Shown: in pieces, positions 9,927 to 19,397 of the stretch
How positions within the stretch are numbered: the first letter of the stretch is position 1
How the letters are laid out: every line of letters begins with the position of its first letter
DNA from: Brevundimonas sp. UBA5713
GTDB lineage: Bacteria > Pseudomonadota > Alphaproteobacteria > Caulobacterales > Caulobacteraceae
Length of the DNA: 64,000 bases
Direction: 5' to 3'
Assembly (NCBI RefSeq): GCF_002419815.1
Contig: NZ_DIGV01000061.1
Coordinates: forward strand, 13,889-77,888
Made by a program: the position numbers and the translations under genes
Notes under the pieces: generated by a model
The model's input: the letters and a program-made list of their open reading frames with translations, nothing else
What the model was told of the DNA's origin: nothing
Database searches by the model: none

Positions 9927-12490
9927 TGGGCCGCCGTCGTCTCACATCGCGGCTGTGTTGCGCAACCTCGGCCTCAGCCTTGGCGCTGGCTGTGCCTATG
10001 ACAGCGTTCGCGCAAGCCGAGAAGCCGGCGGCAGTTTCTGAGCAAGATGTTCAGGACGCGCAGCCTGTGACGGCGACGACCCCGCCCACGACGCGCCCGA
10101 ATATCAACCCCTATGATCGCGATATAGCGATGACCGTGCCGTTGAACTTCAACCGGCGTGTGCTGGGGGAGTTGGACGTTCTTCTGACGCGCGATGACTA
10201 TTTTATTGTTTATTCACGCGGCTTCATCGACCTGATCAGCCCTCTGCTCACTCCCGAAGGGCAGGCCGAGCTGGAAATGTTGTTGGCTGATCGGCCAAGT
10301 TTTACGCCCGAAGAGATCGCCAATAGCGGCATCGTGCTGGATTACGACCCGACGCAGCTGGCTGTGATGGTGCTGCGGATCGATCCGTCAAAAAGAGCTG
10401 TCGAAGGCCTGTTTCAACAAGGGCGTAGCGAAACGCCGGGCGCTCCGCCCGAGCCGTTTTCGGCATATCTGAACACCAATTTGGTGGTGTCCAAGTTCCA
10501 TGGCGAAGACGATATGCGGGCCCCTAGCGTGTTCTTGATGGGCGCTATGCGCTACAAGAATGTTGTTTTTGAAGCTGATTTTCAGGGGCAAGAACAGTTT
10601 ACAGGCGCTGAATACGAAGTTTCCCGTCGGTACGCGCGCTTCGTTTATGACGACCCGAAGAATTTCCGGCGCTGGTGGCTGGGCGATCTGGATACAGAGA
10701 CGCGCGGTCGTCAGAATTTCTTGCAGATGGGCGGCATCGGTATCGCCCGTCAACGACAGCGGTTCGATAATTTCCGGAACAGCGTTCTGTCCGGAAACCG
10801 TCAGATTGTATTGCAGGAAGGCTCGACCGTTAGGGTCAACCGAAACGGCATTTTTGTGCGCGAATTCCAGCTGGATGCGGGCCAATACGATCTGTCGAAC
10901 CTGCCGCTGGAAATCGGATCAAACGATATCCAGCTTGAAATACGTGACGTGACCGGTCGCAGTCAGACACTCAACTATAGTGCCTATCTGGACGCCATCG
11001 ACCTGGATCCGGGTGATTATGAATACGGGGCCTTTCTTGGGATCAACAGCCCGATGTCGTTTGGCTCGCCAGACTATTCAGATGGCGAACTGACCTTCTC
11101 GGGCTATTGGCGAAAAGCGTTCGAAAACCGTCCCGCCATCGGTCTAGGCCTTCAGGCCGACCAGTACTCGCAATCCATTAGCGGTCAAACCCAGTTGATC
11201 CTGCCCAATGGCAGCCGATTGCGGTTTGACGGCGCGCTCACGACCGCGGACGATATCGGTACCGGCTACACCGTGGCGACGATGTACGACCATTTCATTG
11301 ACCGTGGTCTGACCTATGACACATGGGCATTGGGCGTCGAATACATCTCGGAAGATTTTACGACGGTCGGCAGCCGGTATGCGCAGAACCAGACCGAGTG
11401 GGCCTTCCAGGGCAGCTATAGCCGCCGCTTTAACGAGCGCTGGATCGGCTCTTTAAGTGCCAGCTACCGGCTCAGTCGCGATTCCATCATCGGCAACTCG
11501 TACAGCCTAAACCTTCACACCAACTATAGCGTCTCCAAGAACTGGGGGGTGCAGGCCGGCATGGAGTATGCAGATATTGGCATGCCGACAGCCTCGCGGA
11601 TGGAAGGATTTGGCTTCACCTTGGCGCTGGTCTGGACGCCCCGCTACGATCGGCGAGCCGAAGCCCGCTATAACTCTGCCCGTAACTCGGCATCCTTGAC
11701 GATGCAGCAGTCGGGCGAGAACCGCGTGGGGGCGTTGGGTTACTCGTTGTCGGCAGGCTACGACGACGGACCCTCCAACCTGTCCGGTCAGGTAACCTAC
11801 ACCGGTAATCGTTTTGACGGCTCGATCGTACACTCGACGTTCGGTCAGGATTTCAGCGATGTAACCGATCAGCATGTCACCACTCTGACGGCGGGCTCGG
11901 CCATTGCATTTACGGGTGGCAAGTTCGCTATCGGTCGTCGCATTTACGACAGCTTCGCCATTGTCGGCGCGCACAAGTCGCTTGAAGGTCGTTCCACCAT
12001 CGTGGGGGATAACCTTGAAGGGGGTCGATACAGCGCCCGCAGCGGGGTGCTGGGGCCGGCGCTGTCGAACCAGTTAGGTTCCTATGTGAACCAGTCGGTG
12101 CGTTATGACGTGATCGACGTACCGGCGGGCTATGACATCGGCGACGGCATTAAGCGCGTTCACCCGTCGTATCGCAGCGGCTATTATATCGAAGCGGGCA
12201 GCGACGCGTTTGTTTCAGCCGTCGGGCGTCTGGTTGGCTTTAATGACCAACCCGCCGGACTGTTTTCTGGGCGCATCTACTCGGTTAGCGAACCAGAACA
12301 AGCGCCGGAAGTCTTCTTTACCAACTCGGTCGGCCGTTTCGCCATTCAGAAGCTGAAGCCAGGCCACAGTTATCGTGTTGAACTGTTCTCCAACCCGGCA
12401 CGACACTTCGAGTTCACAGTTCCCGAGGACAACGAAGGTCTGCTGGATCTGCAAAAAGTATCCTTGCCTATCTTCGTTACCGAGCAATGA
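9926..12490 (+). CDS. Outer-membrane pilus usher, locus A
   Basis: The 854-aa protein has a signal peptide ending TAFAQA. An N-terminal periplasmic domain (to about 150) leads into a long beta-barrel. The usher signature is at about 290-350: GSTVRVNRNGIFVREFQL, AGQYDLSNLPLEIGSNDIQL, then DVTGRSQTLNYS. The C-terminal plug-like domains end with GYYIEAGSDAFVSAVGRLV and FTNSVGRFAIQKLKPGHSYRVEL. It secretes and polymerises pilin subunits delivered by the chaperone. It overlaps the chaperone by one base. It is a diverged paralogue of the usher at 16916-19393 (825 aa). Confidence 0.87.
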   Translation: MGRRRLTSRLCCATSASALALAVPMTAFAQAEKPAAVSEQDVQDAQPVTATTPPTTRPNINPYDRDIAMTVPLNFNRRVLGELDVLLTRDDYFIVYSRGFIDLISPLLTPEGQAELEMLLADRPSFTPEEIANSGIVLDYDPTQLAVMVLRIDPSKRAVEGLFQQGRSETPGAPPEPFSAYLNTNLVVSKFHGEDDMRAPSVFLMGAMRYKNVVFEADFQGQEQFTGAEYEVSRRYARFVYDDPKNFRRWWLGDLDTETRGRQNFLQMGGIGIARQRQRFDNFRNSVLSGNRQIVLQEGSTVRVNRNGIFVREFQLDAGQYDLSNLPLEIGSNDIQLEIRDVTGRSQTLNYSAYLDAIDLDPGDYEYGAFLGINSPMSFGSPDYSDGELTFSGYWRKAFENRPAIGLGLQADQYSQSISGQTQLILPNGSRLRFDGALTTADDIGTGYTVATMYDHFIDRGLTYDTWALGVEYISEDFTTVGSRYAQNQTEWAFQGSYSRRFNERWIGSLSASYRLSRDSIIGNSYSLNLHTNYSVSKNWGVQAGMEYADIGMPTASRMEGFGFTLALVWTPRYDRRAEARYNSARNSASLTMQQSGENRVGALGYSLSAGYDDGPSNLSGQVTYTGNRFDGSIVHSTFGQDFSDVTDQHVTTLTAGSAIAFTGGKFAIGRRIYDSFAIVGAHKSLEGRSTIVGDNLEGGRYSARSGVLGPALSNQLGSYVNQSVRYDVIDVPAGYDIGDGIKRVHPSYRSGYYIEAGSDAFVSAVGRLVGFNDQPAGLFSGRIYSVSEPEQAPEVFFTNSVGRFAIQKLKPGHSYRVELFSNPARHFEFTVPEDNEGLLDLQKVSLPIFVTEQ

Positions 12491-12507
12491 GAGGAGGGGT
12501 CTGGAAA

Positions 12508-13413
12508 ATGATCCACTTTACCTTCGTTCGCAGGCTATTCGTCGCCGTCTCGGTGGGGATGGGACTGATCATGATGGCCCAGCAGGCCATGGCGCAGGCC
12601 AAGTGCGAATTGGCCATGAGCGCGCCAGATGTCTGGGAGCTGCAATACGATCCGTTTGGTGATGCGCAGAACTCTGCCACTTTCGACATCAACTTCGCAA
12701 ACTCGGGGCACACACCGTGTGTCGGGCGTTTGTCGGCATCGTCTTTCGGCGACAAGGCTTATCTGCAAAGCGATACGACTTCGGCTCGTGTGCCCTTCGC
12801 ACTGCGCGATGTGAGCAACAACAACAACCTAACCCCCGGAACGTCAGATCGTCTGACAGGAACCCCCACCCAGATTCCTTCCAATGGTGTGGGCTCGGGC
12901 CGAATTGAGCTACGCGCCGTGCCGCCTGCCAACCTGCAAGCGGGACGATATACCCAGTATGTCGATCTCGAATTCATTATGCCCAATGGCGATGTGCATG
13001 CTGCCAAACGGGTACTTCTGGTTCTGAACGTTAAGCCGTCCTTGATCATAGGCTTGGCGGGGCAGGTGTCTCGCGTCCATGGCGTCCCCACGCTGGACCT
13101 CGGCGAACTGACGCAAGATGGTGAGGTACCATTGCAGGCCCGTGTCTATGTGCGCGCCAGCACCCACTATCAGATCACGGTGACCTCGGTGAACAATGGG
13201 CTATTGCGTCATCGGCAACAGGAATGGGCCATTCCTTACCGCCTGAAGATGGGTGGCCAGGATATTGTGATGGGCTCACCCTACAGCGTCACCTATGCGC
13301 ACACAGGGCAGCCTGTCGATAACTACCCGCTTCAGGTCTTCGTGCGCGATGTCGCGAACAAGCGGGCTGGCCGCTACACGGATGTCTTGCGTTTTACGGT
13401 GGCGGCGATCTAG
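12508..13413 (+). CDS. Two-domain tip/adhesin-like fimbrial protein, locus A
   Basis: The 301-aa product starts at the ATG 8 bases after GGAGGGG; an ATG at 12487 overlapping the usher stop is the alternative. The signal peptide ends MAQQAMAQA. Residues about 30-180 form a first beta domain (KCELAMSAPDVWELQYDPFG), and the remainder is a second SCPU-like domain ending AGRYTDVLRFTVAAI. Two linked pilin-type domains at the end of such operons are the arrangement of tip adhesins (CsuE in Csu pili). Its counterpart at 15963-16919 has the same LxYDPF motif near the N-terminus. Confidence 0.7.
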   Translation: MIHFTFVRRLFVAVSVGMGLIMMAQQAMAQAKCELAMSAPDVWELQYDPFGDAQNSATFDINFANSGHTPCVGRLSASSFGDKAYLQSDTTSARVPFALRDVSNNNNLTPGTSDRLTGTPTQIPSNGVGSGRIELRAVPPANLQAGRYTQYVDLEFIMPNGDVHAAKRVLLVLNVKPSLIIGLAGQVSRVHGVPTLDLGELTQDGEVPLQARVYVRASTHYQITVTSVNNGLLRHRQQEWAIPYRLKMGGQDIVMGSPYSVTYAHTGQPVDNYPLQVFVRDVANKRAGRYTDVLRFTVAAI

Positions 13414-13434
13414 TCGCGGTTGATGTCCAAATGC

Positions 13435-13464
13435 AAAACGCCCCGTCGGCTGACGGGGCGTTTT
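13435..13464. terminator. Bidirectional terminator between tip gene A and satellite gene A
   Basis: Palindromic stem AAAACGCCCCGTC/GACGGGGCGTTTT; a second T tract follows on the plus strand. Confidence 0.8.
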
Positions 13465-13483
13465 CGTTTTTGCACTCCGTCGA

Positions 13484-13906
13484 TCAGAGTGGCTGGATCG
13501 TAAGTGCCAGGATTAGCGGCTGTTCCAACTGAACGTTCTCGAACTGGTAGGACACGCTACGGATAGTCGCGATACTGGAATGACGCAGGACCTGCTGACC
13601 CGAAGATGAAAGGTCGACTGCGCGATCGTGATAGACCATGCGGGCGTTCTCACCGGCAGATAGTGGGCGGTACTGCGCCGTAACTGTGTATCCACCAGGA
13701 TTGTTGCAGGCTTCGATGACGCTGCCGGCGGAGCCGGCTTGTGCCACAACGGTGCGGTCAGGACGAACCCAGCAGGCCACTGGAACACGAGCCTTGATGC
13801 GGAAAGTGTGCGACGACGTGTTCTTCGCCTCGGCCATGGTGGGCAGGCTGATGGCGGCAATGGCTGCGGCCAGCAGGGCGGCGCTCTTCTTGGAAACCCG
13901 GTTCAT
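13484..13906 (-). CDS. Satellite pilin-like secreted protein A (140 aa)
   Basis: The start at 13906 follows GAGGGA by 8 bases and gives a signal peptide ending PTMAEA. The mature protein has FRIKARVPVACWV and later EACNNPGGYTV. This is the same Cys...CNN..GY layout as the 140-aa gene at 15532-15954, and a C...CNN pair also occurs in the locus B pilin. It faces the 3' end of locus A, separated by a bidirectional terminator. Probably a minor or accessory pilin with its own promoter. The role is inferred from sequence pattern and placement. Confidence 0.65.
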   Translation of the reverse strand: MNRVSKKSAALLAAAIAAISLPTMAEAKNTSSHTFRIKARVPVACWVRPDRTVVAQAGSAGSVIEACNNPGGYTVTAQYRPLSAGENARMVYHDRAVDLSSSGQQVLRHSSIATIRSVSYQFENVQLEQPLILALTIQPL

Positions 13907-14067
13907 AATGACGTCCCTCGTCACTGCAATCTTGAGGGTGACCATAGGGACCAGCTGTTAACTCCACGCGATCAGACACGCTTAGCGGGAGCTTAAACCG
14001 TAGGGTCAACAACGGCTTAACCGTAACGGACGACGACGCCATCTCTGCTTCAGAATATGAAGCGCCG

Positions 14068-14075
14068 TTAACCAT
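14068..14075 (+). promoter_or_regulatory. TTAACCAT site (CtrA-like half-site) upstream of satellite A/aminotransferase
   Basis: TTAACCAT is a known form of CtrA binding site in Caulobacter. A near match (TTAACCGT) lies at 14017-14024. Motif match only. Confidence 0.3.
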
Positions 14076-14127
14076 GTTCTTCCCATTTATGGGCGATCTC
14101 GGCACTATAGGGTGATTGATTCGACGG

Positions 14128-14265
14128 ATGGACACTTCGATGCCGCTGCAAATCTTTAAGGGTAAGGGCCGTCGTGCCCGTCGCGTGGTTTATTCGCGCC
14201 CCGGTGGACTGTTGTTCCGACTGTTTACGGGCTGGCTTCGCAGCGGGTCTTTTTCGGCGCGTTAA
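14128..14265 (+). CDS. Possible 45-aa basic small protein
   Basis: The frame encodes MDTSMPLQIFKGKGRRARRV and a hydrophobic/aromatic second half (GGLLFRLFTGW), ending 12 bases before the aminotransferase start. It is rich in Arg and Lys. No strong ribosome site precedes the first ATG; a second in-frame ATG is at 14140. It could be a leader peptide, a small membrane-associated protein, or not coding. No family is recognised. Confidence 0.3.
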   Translation: MDTSMPLQIFKGKGRRARRVVYSRPGGLLFRLFTGWLRSGSFSAR

Positions 14266-14277
14266 AGGCCGTCTTAC

Positions 14278-15441
14278 ATGTTCCCCCATCCTGTTTTTGC
14301 CGACGCCAAGACAACGATTTTCGAGGTCATGTCCGGTCTGGCGCGACAGACGGGGGCCATCAATCTGGGGCAGGGATTTCCCGAAGCGCCCGGTCCGCTG
14401 GAACTGAGGCAGGCGGCCGCCCATGCGGCCGTAGAGGGCTGGAACCAGTATGCGCCGTCGCGTGGCCTGCCTGAACTGCGCGCCGCGGTCGCCGAGCATT
14501 ACAACCGTCTGCACCTGACCGATTGGATCGCCGAGGAGGTGCTGGTGACCTCCGGCGCGACCGAAGGCTTGGCGTCGGCCCTGCTGGCATGGATCAAGGC
14601 CGGTGACGAGGTTATTGTCTTCGAGCCTGCCTATGACGCCTATCGTCCGCTGATCGAGCGTGCGGGCGGGGTGGTCAAGCCGGTTCGGTTGCAGCCGCCG
14701 CACTGGCGTATTGAACGCGCCGACATCGAGGCTGCGATCACGCCCGCTACGCGCATGGTGTTGTTCAACAACCCGATGAATCCGGCAGCACGGGTGTTCG
14801 ACGCCCAAGAGATCGCCGCCGTGGCAGGCGTGTGCGTAGACCATGACCTGATCGCACTCAGCGACGAAGTCTGGGAGCATGTGATCTTTGATGGTCGCCT
14901 GCACCGCTCTCTGTCTCAGGCCGAAGGGATGAAGGACCGCACGATCAAGGTCGGTTCGGCGGGCAAGATGTTTGGCTTGACGGGCTGGAAAATCGGCTTT
15001 GTTTGTGCGCCGCTGAGCCTGCTGGATCCGGTGGCCCGCGCGCACCAGTTCGTGACCTTTGCCTCTGCGCCTTTATTACAAAGCGCGGTGGCTCAGGGTG
15101 TGGCGTGGGGTGCGGACCGTTTCGACGAGATGCGTCACGATCTGGCCCGCTCGCGCGACAGGCTGAAGGCCGGACTGGAAGGTGAGGGTTATGTCTGCCT
15201 CGAGGCCGAGGGGGCCTATTTCCTGAACATCGACCTGGCTGCCTCGGGCATTGAACAGGGCGATGTCGAGTTTTGCCACAGCATCGTCAATGAGTACGGC
15301 GTTGCCGCCATTCCAGTATCGGCCTTTTTCAGTGACGGACTGTCGGGTCCGATCGTGCGTCTTTGCTTTGCCAAACCTGACGCTGTGGTGGACGAAGCCG
15401 TTCAGCGCCTCGGCCGTGCACGAAAGGCGCTGATGTCCTGA
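14278..15441 (+). CDS. PLP-dependent class I/II aminotransferase
   Basis: The 387-aa protein is full length for fold-type I aminotransferases of the kynurenine/methionine aminotransferase group. It has INLGQGFPEAPGP at the N-terminus, TSGATEGLASAL, FNNPMNPAARVF, DEVWEHVIFD, and the PLP lysine Lys230 in GSAGKMFGLTGWK. It catalyses amino-group transfer in the cytoplasm; the exact substrate is unclear. It sits at the centre of the two mirror-image pilus loci but has no obvious link to pilus assembly. The ribosome site is weak. Confidence 0.9.
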   Translation: MFPHPVFADAKTTIFEVMSGLARQTGAINLGQGFPEAPGPLELRQAAAHAAVEGWNQYAPSRGLPELRAAVAEHYNRLHLTDWIAEEVLVTSGATEGLASALLAWIKAGDEVIVFEPAYDAYRPLIERAGGVVKPVRLQPPHWRIERADIEAAITPATRMVLFNNPMNPAARVFDAQEIAAVAGVCVDHDLIALSDEVWEHVIFDGRLHRSLSQAEGMKDRTIKVGSAGKMFGLTGWKIGFVCAPLSLLDPVARAHQFVTFASAPLLQSAVAQGVAWGADRFDEMRHDLARSRDRLKAGLEGEGYVCLEAEGAYFLNIDLAASGIEQGDVEFCHSIVNEYGVAAIPVSAFFSDGLSGPIVRLCFAKPDAVVDEAVQRLGRARKALMS

Positions 15442-15531
15442 GCCGCTATGGCTAATGGATTTTCACCATCCTGCTTAAGCGGACTTTGAAACTCTGTCCC
15501 TAAATCGGTCGATAAGGGACGGAGTAATCTG

Positions 15532-15954
15532 ATGGCTTCTAAAATCATGGGTCTGGCCGCAGCGACGATGTTGGGTGCCGTTTTGGCCGGTCAGGCCGGT
15601 GCCAGCACCAGCGTCACGATTGGCGGGCGCGTCCGCACCATTTGTCAGGTGTCAGTGTCCAGCGCTGTCCCCGTGTCCGATGCCGAGGCGCACCGTTATT
15701 CTGGCCGCATGTCGGAGCTGTGCAACAATGTTGAAGGTTATCAGCTAATCCTTCGCCACCCGCAGGGGCTGGAGAACGCCTTTGTGGAATTGGACGGCCA
15801 GCGCATTGCGCTGTCCAGCCAGTCCACGCAGACCGTCATCGTGGATAGCCAGCATCCTGCCGCGCGCGACCGAAACTTTGTGCTGAGTTTCGATGCGGCT
15901 GCGGCAGTGCGGGACTTCAATATCGAAGCCCAGCCCAAAGGCCCGCGTTTCTAA
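15532..15954 (+). CDS. Satellite pilin-like secreted protein B (140 aa)
   Basis: Exactly as long as satellite A (140 aa). The signal peptide ends QAGA. The mature part begins STSVTIGGRVRTICQVSV and contains SELCNNVEGYQLILRHP, the shared Cys...CNN..GY layout. GGAG lies about 8 bases before the ATG. It is convergent with tip gene B, whose stop is only 8 bases away. Probably a minor pilin of the same beta-sandwich type; function is inferred. Confidence 0.65.
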   Translation: MASKIMGLAAATMLGAVLAGQAGASTSVTIGGRVRTICQVSVSSAVPVSDAEAHRYSGRMSELCNNVEGYQLILRHPQGLENAFVELDGQRIALSSQSTQTVIVDSQHPAARDRNFVLSFDAAAAVRDFNIEAQPKGPRF

Positions 15955-15962
15955 ATCAGGGG

Positions 15963-16919
15963 CTAGCTCGACAGACTACAGGTCGCTGATCCGGCCAGAC
16001 CGCTGCGCGGTACAAAGGTTAAAGTTACCACGTCCGAATAGCTGCCTGCTGGCACCACGCGGACATCCTGCGGCTGGACGGCCACCTGCAGTGTGTGGGT
16101 GCGGCCTGCCGGAACGGGCGTTCGCGAACAGCCCATGACCGAACCGTCGCTGACCGGACGATTGTCCAGCGTCACGGCATAGGGAATGCCATAGTTGTCG
16201 TCGTCGCGACGGCGCAGTTGGCCCCGCGTCTTTTCCATTCGCATGTCATAGGCGACAGTGGATTGGGCCGTGACCGAAAGCGGGCGTACGGTAGGACTGC
16301 GCGTGTCCAGCGCGCCGAGGTTGATCTGGCCGCGGCGCGTACCGGCCGAGCCGATGTAGGTCGAGATTTTTTCAGGCACGGACAGGTCCAGCCGCAGGCC
16401 GCGATTGGTCTGGCTCTCAATGGGAGTTGTGTCCCGATTGGCCAGTACACAGAAAAAGCGCGCCTCAAGGTCCTCGGTAAACTGACCGGCCCCGACATCC
16501 TGACCGGCGGGCAGTGCGAAGGTCAGGCTTACTGTCTCCACATCATTCTGCGCGCCATTAGCAAAGTTGATGGCGATGCCGTTTGTGCGGTTGGGCTGCT
16601 CTGCGCCGCTGACCAGAACGGCACGGATGTTACCTTCGTGCTGGGTGATGGTGTAGCCCGCAGGTCCCTGACCCAGCTGATGGTTGCTGCCCATGCTGTC
16701 GGTGTCGACCAGCACGATATTCGCCGCGCGTATACTGGGGCTGGACCGGCGTACGCGCAGGGTGAAGGTCTGCTGCAAGGCGGCAGGCGAGAAGGGGTCG
16801 TAGCGCAGATTGAGGCTGCCGCTGTCGATCTGAACCTGAACGCACGGGCTAGCCTGCGCCTCGGTGGCCGTGACCATCATGGCAAGGGCGGCCGCACTGC
16901 ACACAAACAGGGTCTTCAT
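15963..16919 (-). CDS. Two-domain tip/adhesin-like fimbrial protein, locus B
   Basis: The 318-aa product has a signal peptide (MKTLFVCSAAALAMMVTATE, cleavage after AQA). The first beta domain begins PCVQVQIDSGSLNLRYDPFS, matching the LxYDPF motif of the locus A protein. The second begins near KISTYIGSAGTRRGQINLG and ends PAGSYSDVVTLTFVP. Its ATG overlaps the usher stop by four bases (ATGA), and GGAG lies 8 bases upstream. It is inferred to be the adhesive tip subunit. Confidence 0.7.
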   Translation of the reverse strand: MKTLFVCSAAALAMMVTATEAQASPCVQVQIDSGSLNLRYDPFSPAALQQTFTLRVRRSSPSIRAANIVLVDTDSMGSNHQLGQGPAGYTITQHEGNIRAVLVSGAEQPNRTNGIAINFANGAQNDVETVSLTFALPAGQDVGAGQFTEDLEARFFCVLANRDTTPIESQTNRGLRLDLSVPEKISTYIGSAGTRRGQINLGALDTRSPTVRPLSVTAQSTVAYDMRMEKTRGQLRRRDDDNYGIPYAVTLDNRPVSDGSVMGCSRTPVPAGRTHTLQVAVQPQDVRVVPAGSYSDVVTLTFVPRSGLAGSATCSLSS

Positions 16920-19393
16920 TTGCGAGGCTCCGGTTTCAGCTCGCCCGCGCGATACAGCCCTTCGGCGTCGGCGGGTACGTCGATGTAATAGACAGCGTCG
17001 GTCGTGTTCGAAGTCTGGATACGCCACAGGCCCGGGCGCAGTCCGGTGAGGGAGAAGCGACCGCTGGCGTTGGTGAAAACGCGGGCAGGGGCGCGTTCCG
17101 GGTTGGCGATTTCCACCGCCTCGCCGATCCAAAGGGCGACAGGCGAACCGTCCGCATTGCGCAGCGCGCCGACCACCGACACAGAATAGTCCGAGCCCAC
17201 ACCGATGCGATATCCTGCTCGATACGGGGCTATCAACTGGGCCGTGCCAGTGCCGATATCATATCCGGTTGGGGCTTGCGGTGCGTCATAGGTCAAGGTG
17301 CGCAGAGAATAGGCACTGACCTCGGGCGTGACCGCGCCGCCCAGCCATCCCGAACGGGCCGTATAGTGGCCGCGATGCGGATCCACATAGACCGACGCGC
17401 CCTTCAACGAGTGATGGGGATCAAGGATGGCAAAACCATCATAGACGGGCCGCGAAACGGCGAAGGCACCATCGGCAAACACAATGGCCGAGCCGGCGCT
17501 CAGGATGGTGCGCTGATCCGAAATCCTGCCGCCATCGCTGGCAAACAGGGTCTGGTGGTTCACGCCAAGCTCGGCGCGGTTCAGCACGGCATTGGCCGCT
17601 GCGTTCACACCATAGGAATCGCGCGTGTGGTCCAGCGAGCCGTTAAGCGAAACGCTGTTGACGCCCTGACCGCGCAAGGTGTTGTACTCGATGCGTTGTC
17701 GATCGCGGAAGGTGTCGACCTCCGCGCGTACGCTGGATGACTGGCCAATGCGATAGTTGAGAGTGAGGCGCGCCCCATAGTCCTGACGGTCCGCACGGTC
17801 CTCGTAGATGCCCTCCATCAACCACGTCAGGCTGGGCGTCAGGCGCCACCCGTAAGAGCCACGGAACGTCATCTGGTCGGGATTGTCGTGACGCCCCGAC
17901 GAATAGAAAGTGTCAAACGCCACATATTGCGTGGACGTCAGCGGCTGCGAATAGGTCAGACCTGCTTCCCAGGCAAACGGGTTGCTGACGTGGTCGGCAC
18001 CCGGCGAGGCCCAGTTTTCGCTGACTGTCTGAAAGGTTGCCGAGAGCGATCGCGTGCGGTCTTCGGGACCAAAAGCCAGCTCGTACCCCAGATTCAGGGC
18101 CCAGCCTTCTCCGACCCTGTCAGCCGACGACAGGGCCAGATCGCCGCCTATCGAACCAATGGGGGAGGCCCAGATCATTTCTGCTCCCACCACGCCGTCG
18201 CCATCGCTGTACCGGAAGTTGGTGCCCGCAGTCAGGCTTTCGGTCATGCCGCGGCGATAGAAGCCCGATACGGCCACGCGGTCTGAATAGTTCGGACCGT
18301 CTGGGCCCATATCTGTTTCGGTACCCGCGAAAAGCCCGAACTCGGCCAAGCCCTGAGCCAGCAGGCTGCGGTCGAAGTTGAGCGAGAAGTTGATGGCGGT
18401 CTCGCGTCCGGCATCATCGCGGATGACCATGCGAACATCGTTGGCCCCTTGGGCAAAGGGAAAGTCACGGATGTCATAGGTGCCGGCTTCCAAGCGCGTG
18501 CTTTGAACCGGACGACCGTTGATAAAGGTCTCGACTGTGGCCGCGCGTTCCAGAGTGAACGTCCGCTGACCGCGTGGCTGGATATTGCGTTGTGGATCAA
18601 GCTGCGAATAGGAGCGCACCACGCCGATGCCCAGCATGGGGGCAGCACCCGCGAACCCGCGCGAGGCCACTTCCAGATCGCCAAGACTATAGCGGGCGGT
18701 GCGGGCCAGATCGTCATAGATCAGGCGCGTGCCGTCACGACGCACCTCTTCGTAGACCGTCGCCTCGGTCTCCAGCACCACGCCGCCAAAACGTGCAGCG
18801 CCGTCCAGTATGAGGCTGGGGGTATCAAAGCCGCGATCCGAACCTGCGCTCTGGTGCACATAGCTGGAGGTCAGATAGCCGGACAGGCTAGCAGAGAAGC
18901 GTGCCGGTTCCGTCAGAACAGGCGCTGCCGTTGGCATGCCACCGTTGATGCTGATGCTTTGCAGCGGGCGATCCTCGGCAGTCAGGCGCACGATCAAGCC
19001 GAAGTTGGCGGGGTTGTATTCCAGACCGATGCCCAGATCGGCCAGAGCTTCGGCAGTGACAGTCTGGCGACCGGCCGTACCCACTGCGACGCGCGCAAAT
19101 GCGCTCTCCGACAGTCTTGATTGCAGAAGCGGCATCAGGGTCGACAAGTCGGCCAGCAATTTATCGTCTGCGGTCAACACATAGTCGACTTCACCCAAGA
19201 TGAACTGGCCGTCCTGCAACGGTCCGCCCAGATGAATGTCGCGTCCTGATGGGTTCAGGCGTTCCGGATTTGGGCGCGGGGCGGTCCGTACCACATCGTC
19301 GCCCTGTGTGAGCGAAGCTTGGGCAGATCCGGAAACGGGAGATGCCAAGGTGCCCGCAGCCGCCGTCGCCAGCGCTATCGGCCAGAGTTTCAT
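16916..19393 (-). CDS. Outer-membrane pilus usher, locus B
   Basis: The 825-aa protein has a signal peptide ending SGSAQA, an N-terminal domain (GRDIHLGGPLQDGQFILGEV...), a beta-barrel, and the usher signature RAATVETFINGRPVQSTRLE, AGTYDIRDFPFAQGANDVRM. C-terminal domains read GYRIGVGSDYSVSVVGALR and VFTNASGRFSLTGLRPGLW. It is the same family as the locus A usher but clearly diverged. It starts 4 bases after the chaperone stop and overlaps the tip gene, so the three are one translational unit. Confidence 0.87.
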   Translation of the reverse strand: MKLWPIALATAAAGTLASPVSGSAQASLTQGDDVVRTAPRPNPERLNPSGRDIHLGGPLQDGQFILGEVDYVLTADDKLLADLSTLMPLLQSRLSESAFARVAVGTAGRQTVTAEALADLGIGLEYNPANFGLIVRLTAEDRPLQSISINGGMPTAAPVLTEPARFSASLSGYLTSSYVHQSAGSDRGFDTPSLILDGAARFGGVVLETEATVYEEVRRDGTRLIYDDLARTARYSLGDLEVASRGFAGAAPMLGIGVVRSYSQLDPQRNIQPRGQRTFTLERAATVETFINGRPVQSTRLEAGTYDIRDFPFAQGANDVRMVIRDDAGRETAINFSLNFDRSLLAQGLAEFGLFAGTETDMGPDGPNYSDRVAVSGFYRRGMTESLTAGTNFRYSDGDGVVGAEMIWASPIGSIGGDLALSSADRVGEGWALNLGYELAFGPEDRTRSLSATFQTVSENWASPGADHVSNPFAWEAGLTYSQPLTSTQYVAFDTFYSSGRHDNPDQMTFRGSYGWRLTPSLTWLMEGIYEDRADRQDYGARLTLNYRIGQSSSVRAEVDTFRDRQRIEYNTLRGQGVNSVSLNGSLDHTRDSYGVNAAANAVLNRAELGVNHQTLFASDGGRISDQRTILSAGSAIVFADGAFAVSRPVYDGFAILDPHHSLKGASVYVDPHRGHYTARSGWLGGAVTPEVSAYSLRTLTYDAPQAPTGYDIGTGTAQLIAPYRAGYRIGVGSDYSVSVVGALRNADGSPVALWIGEAVEIANPERAPARVFTNASGRFSLTGLRPGLWRIQTSNTTDAVYYIDVPADAEGLYRAGELKPEPRK

Positions 19394-19397
19394 GGCG

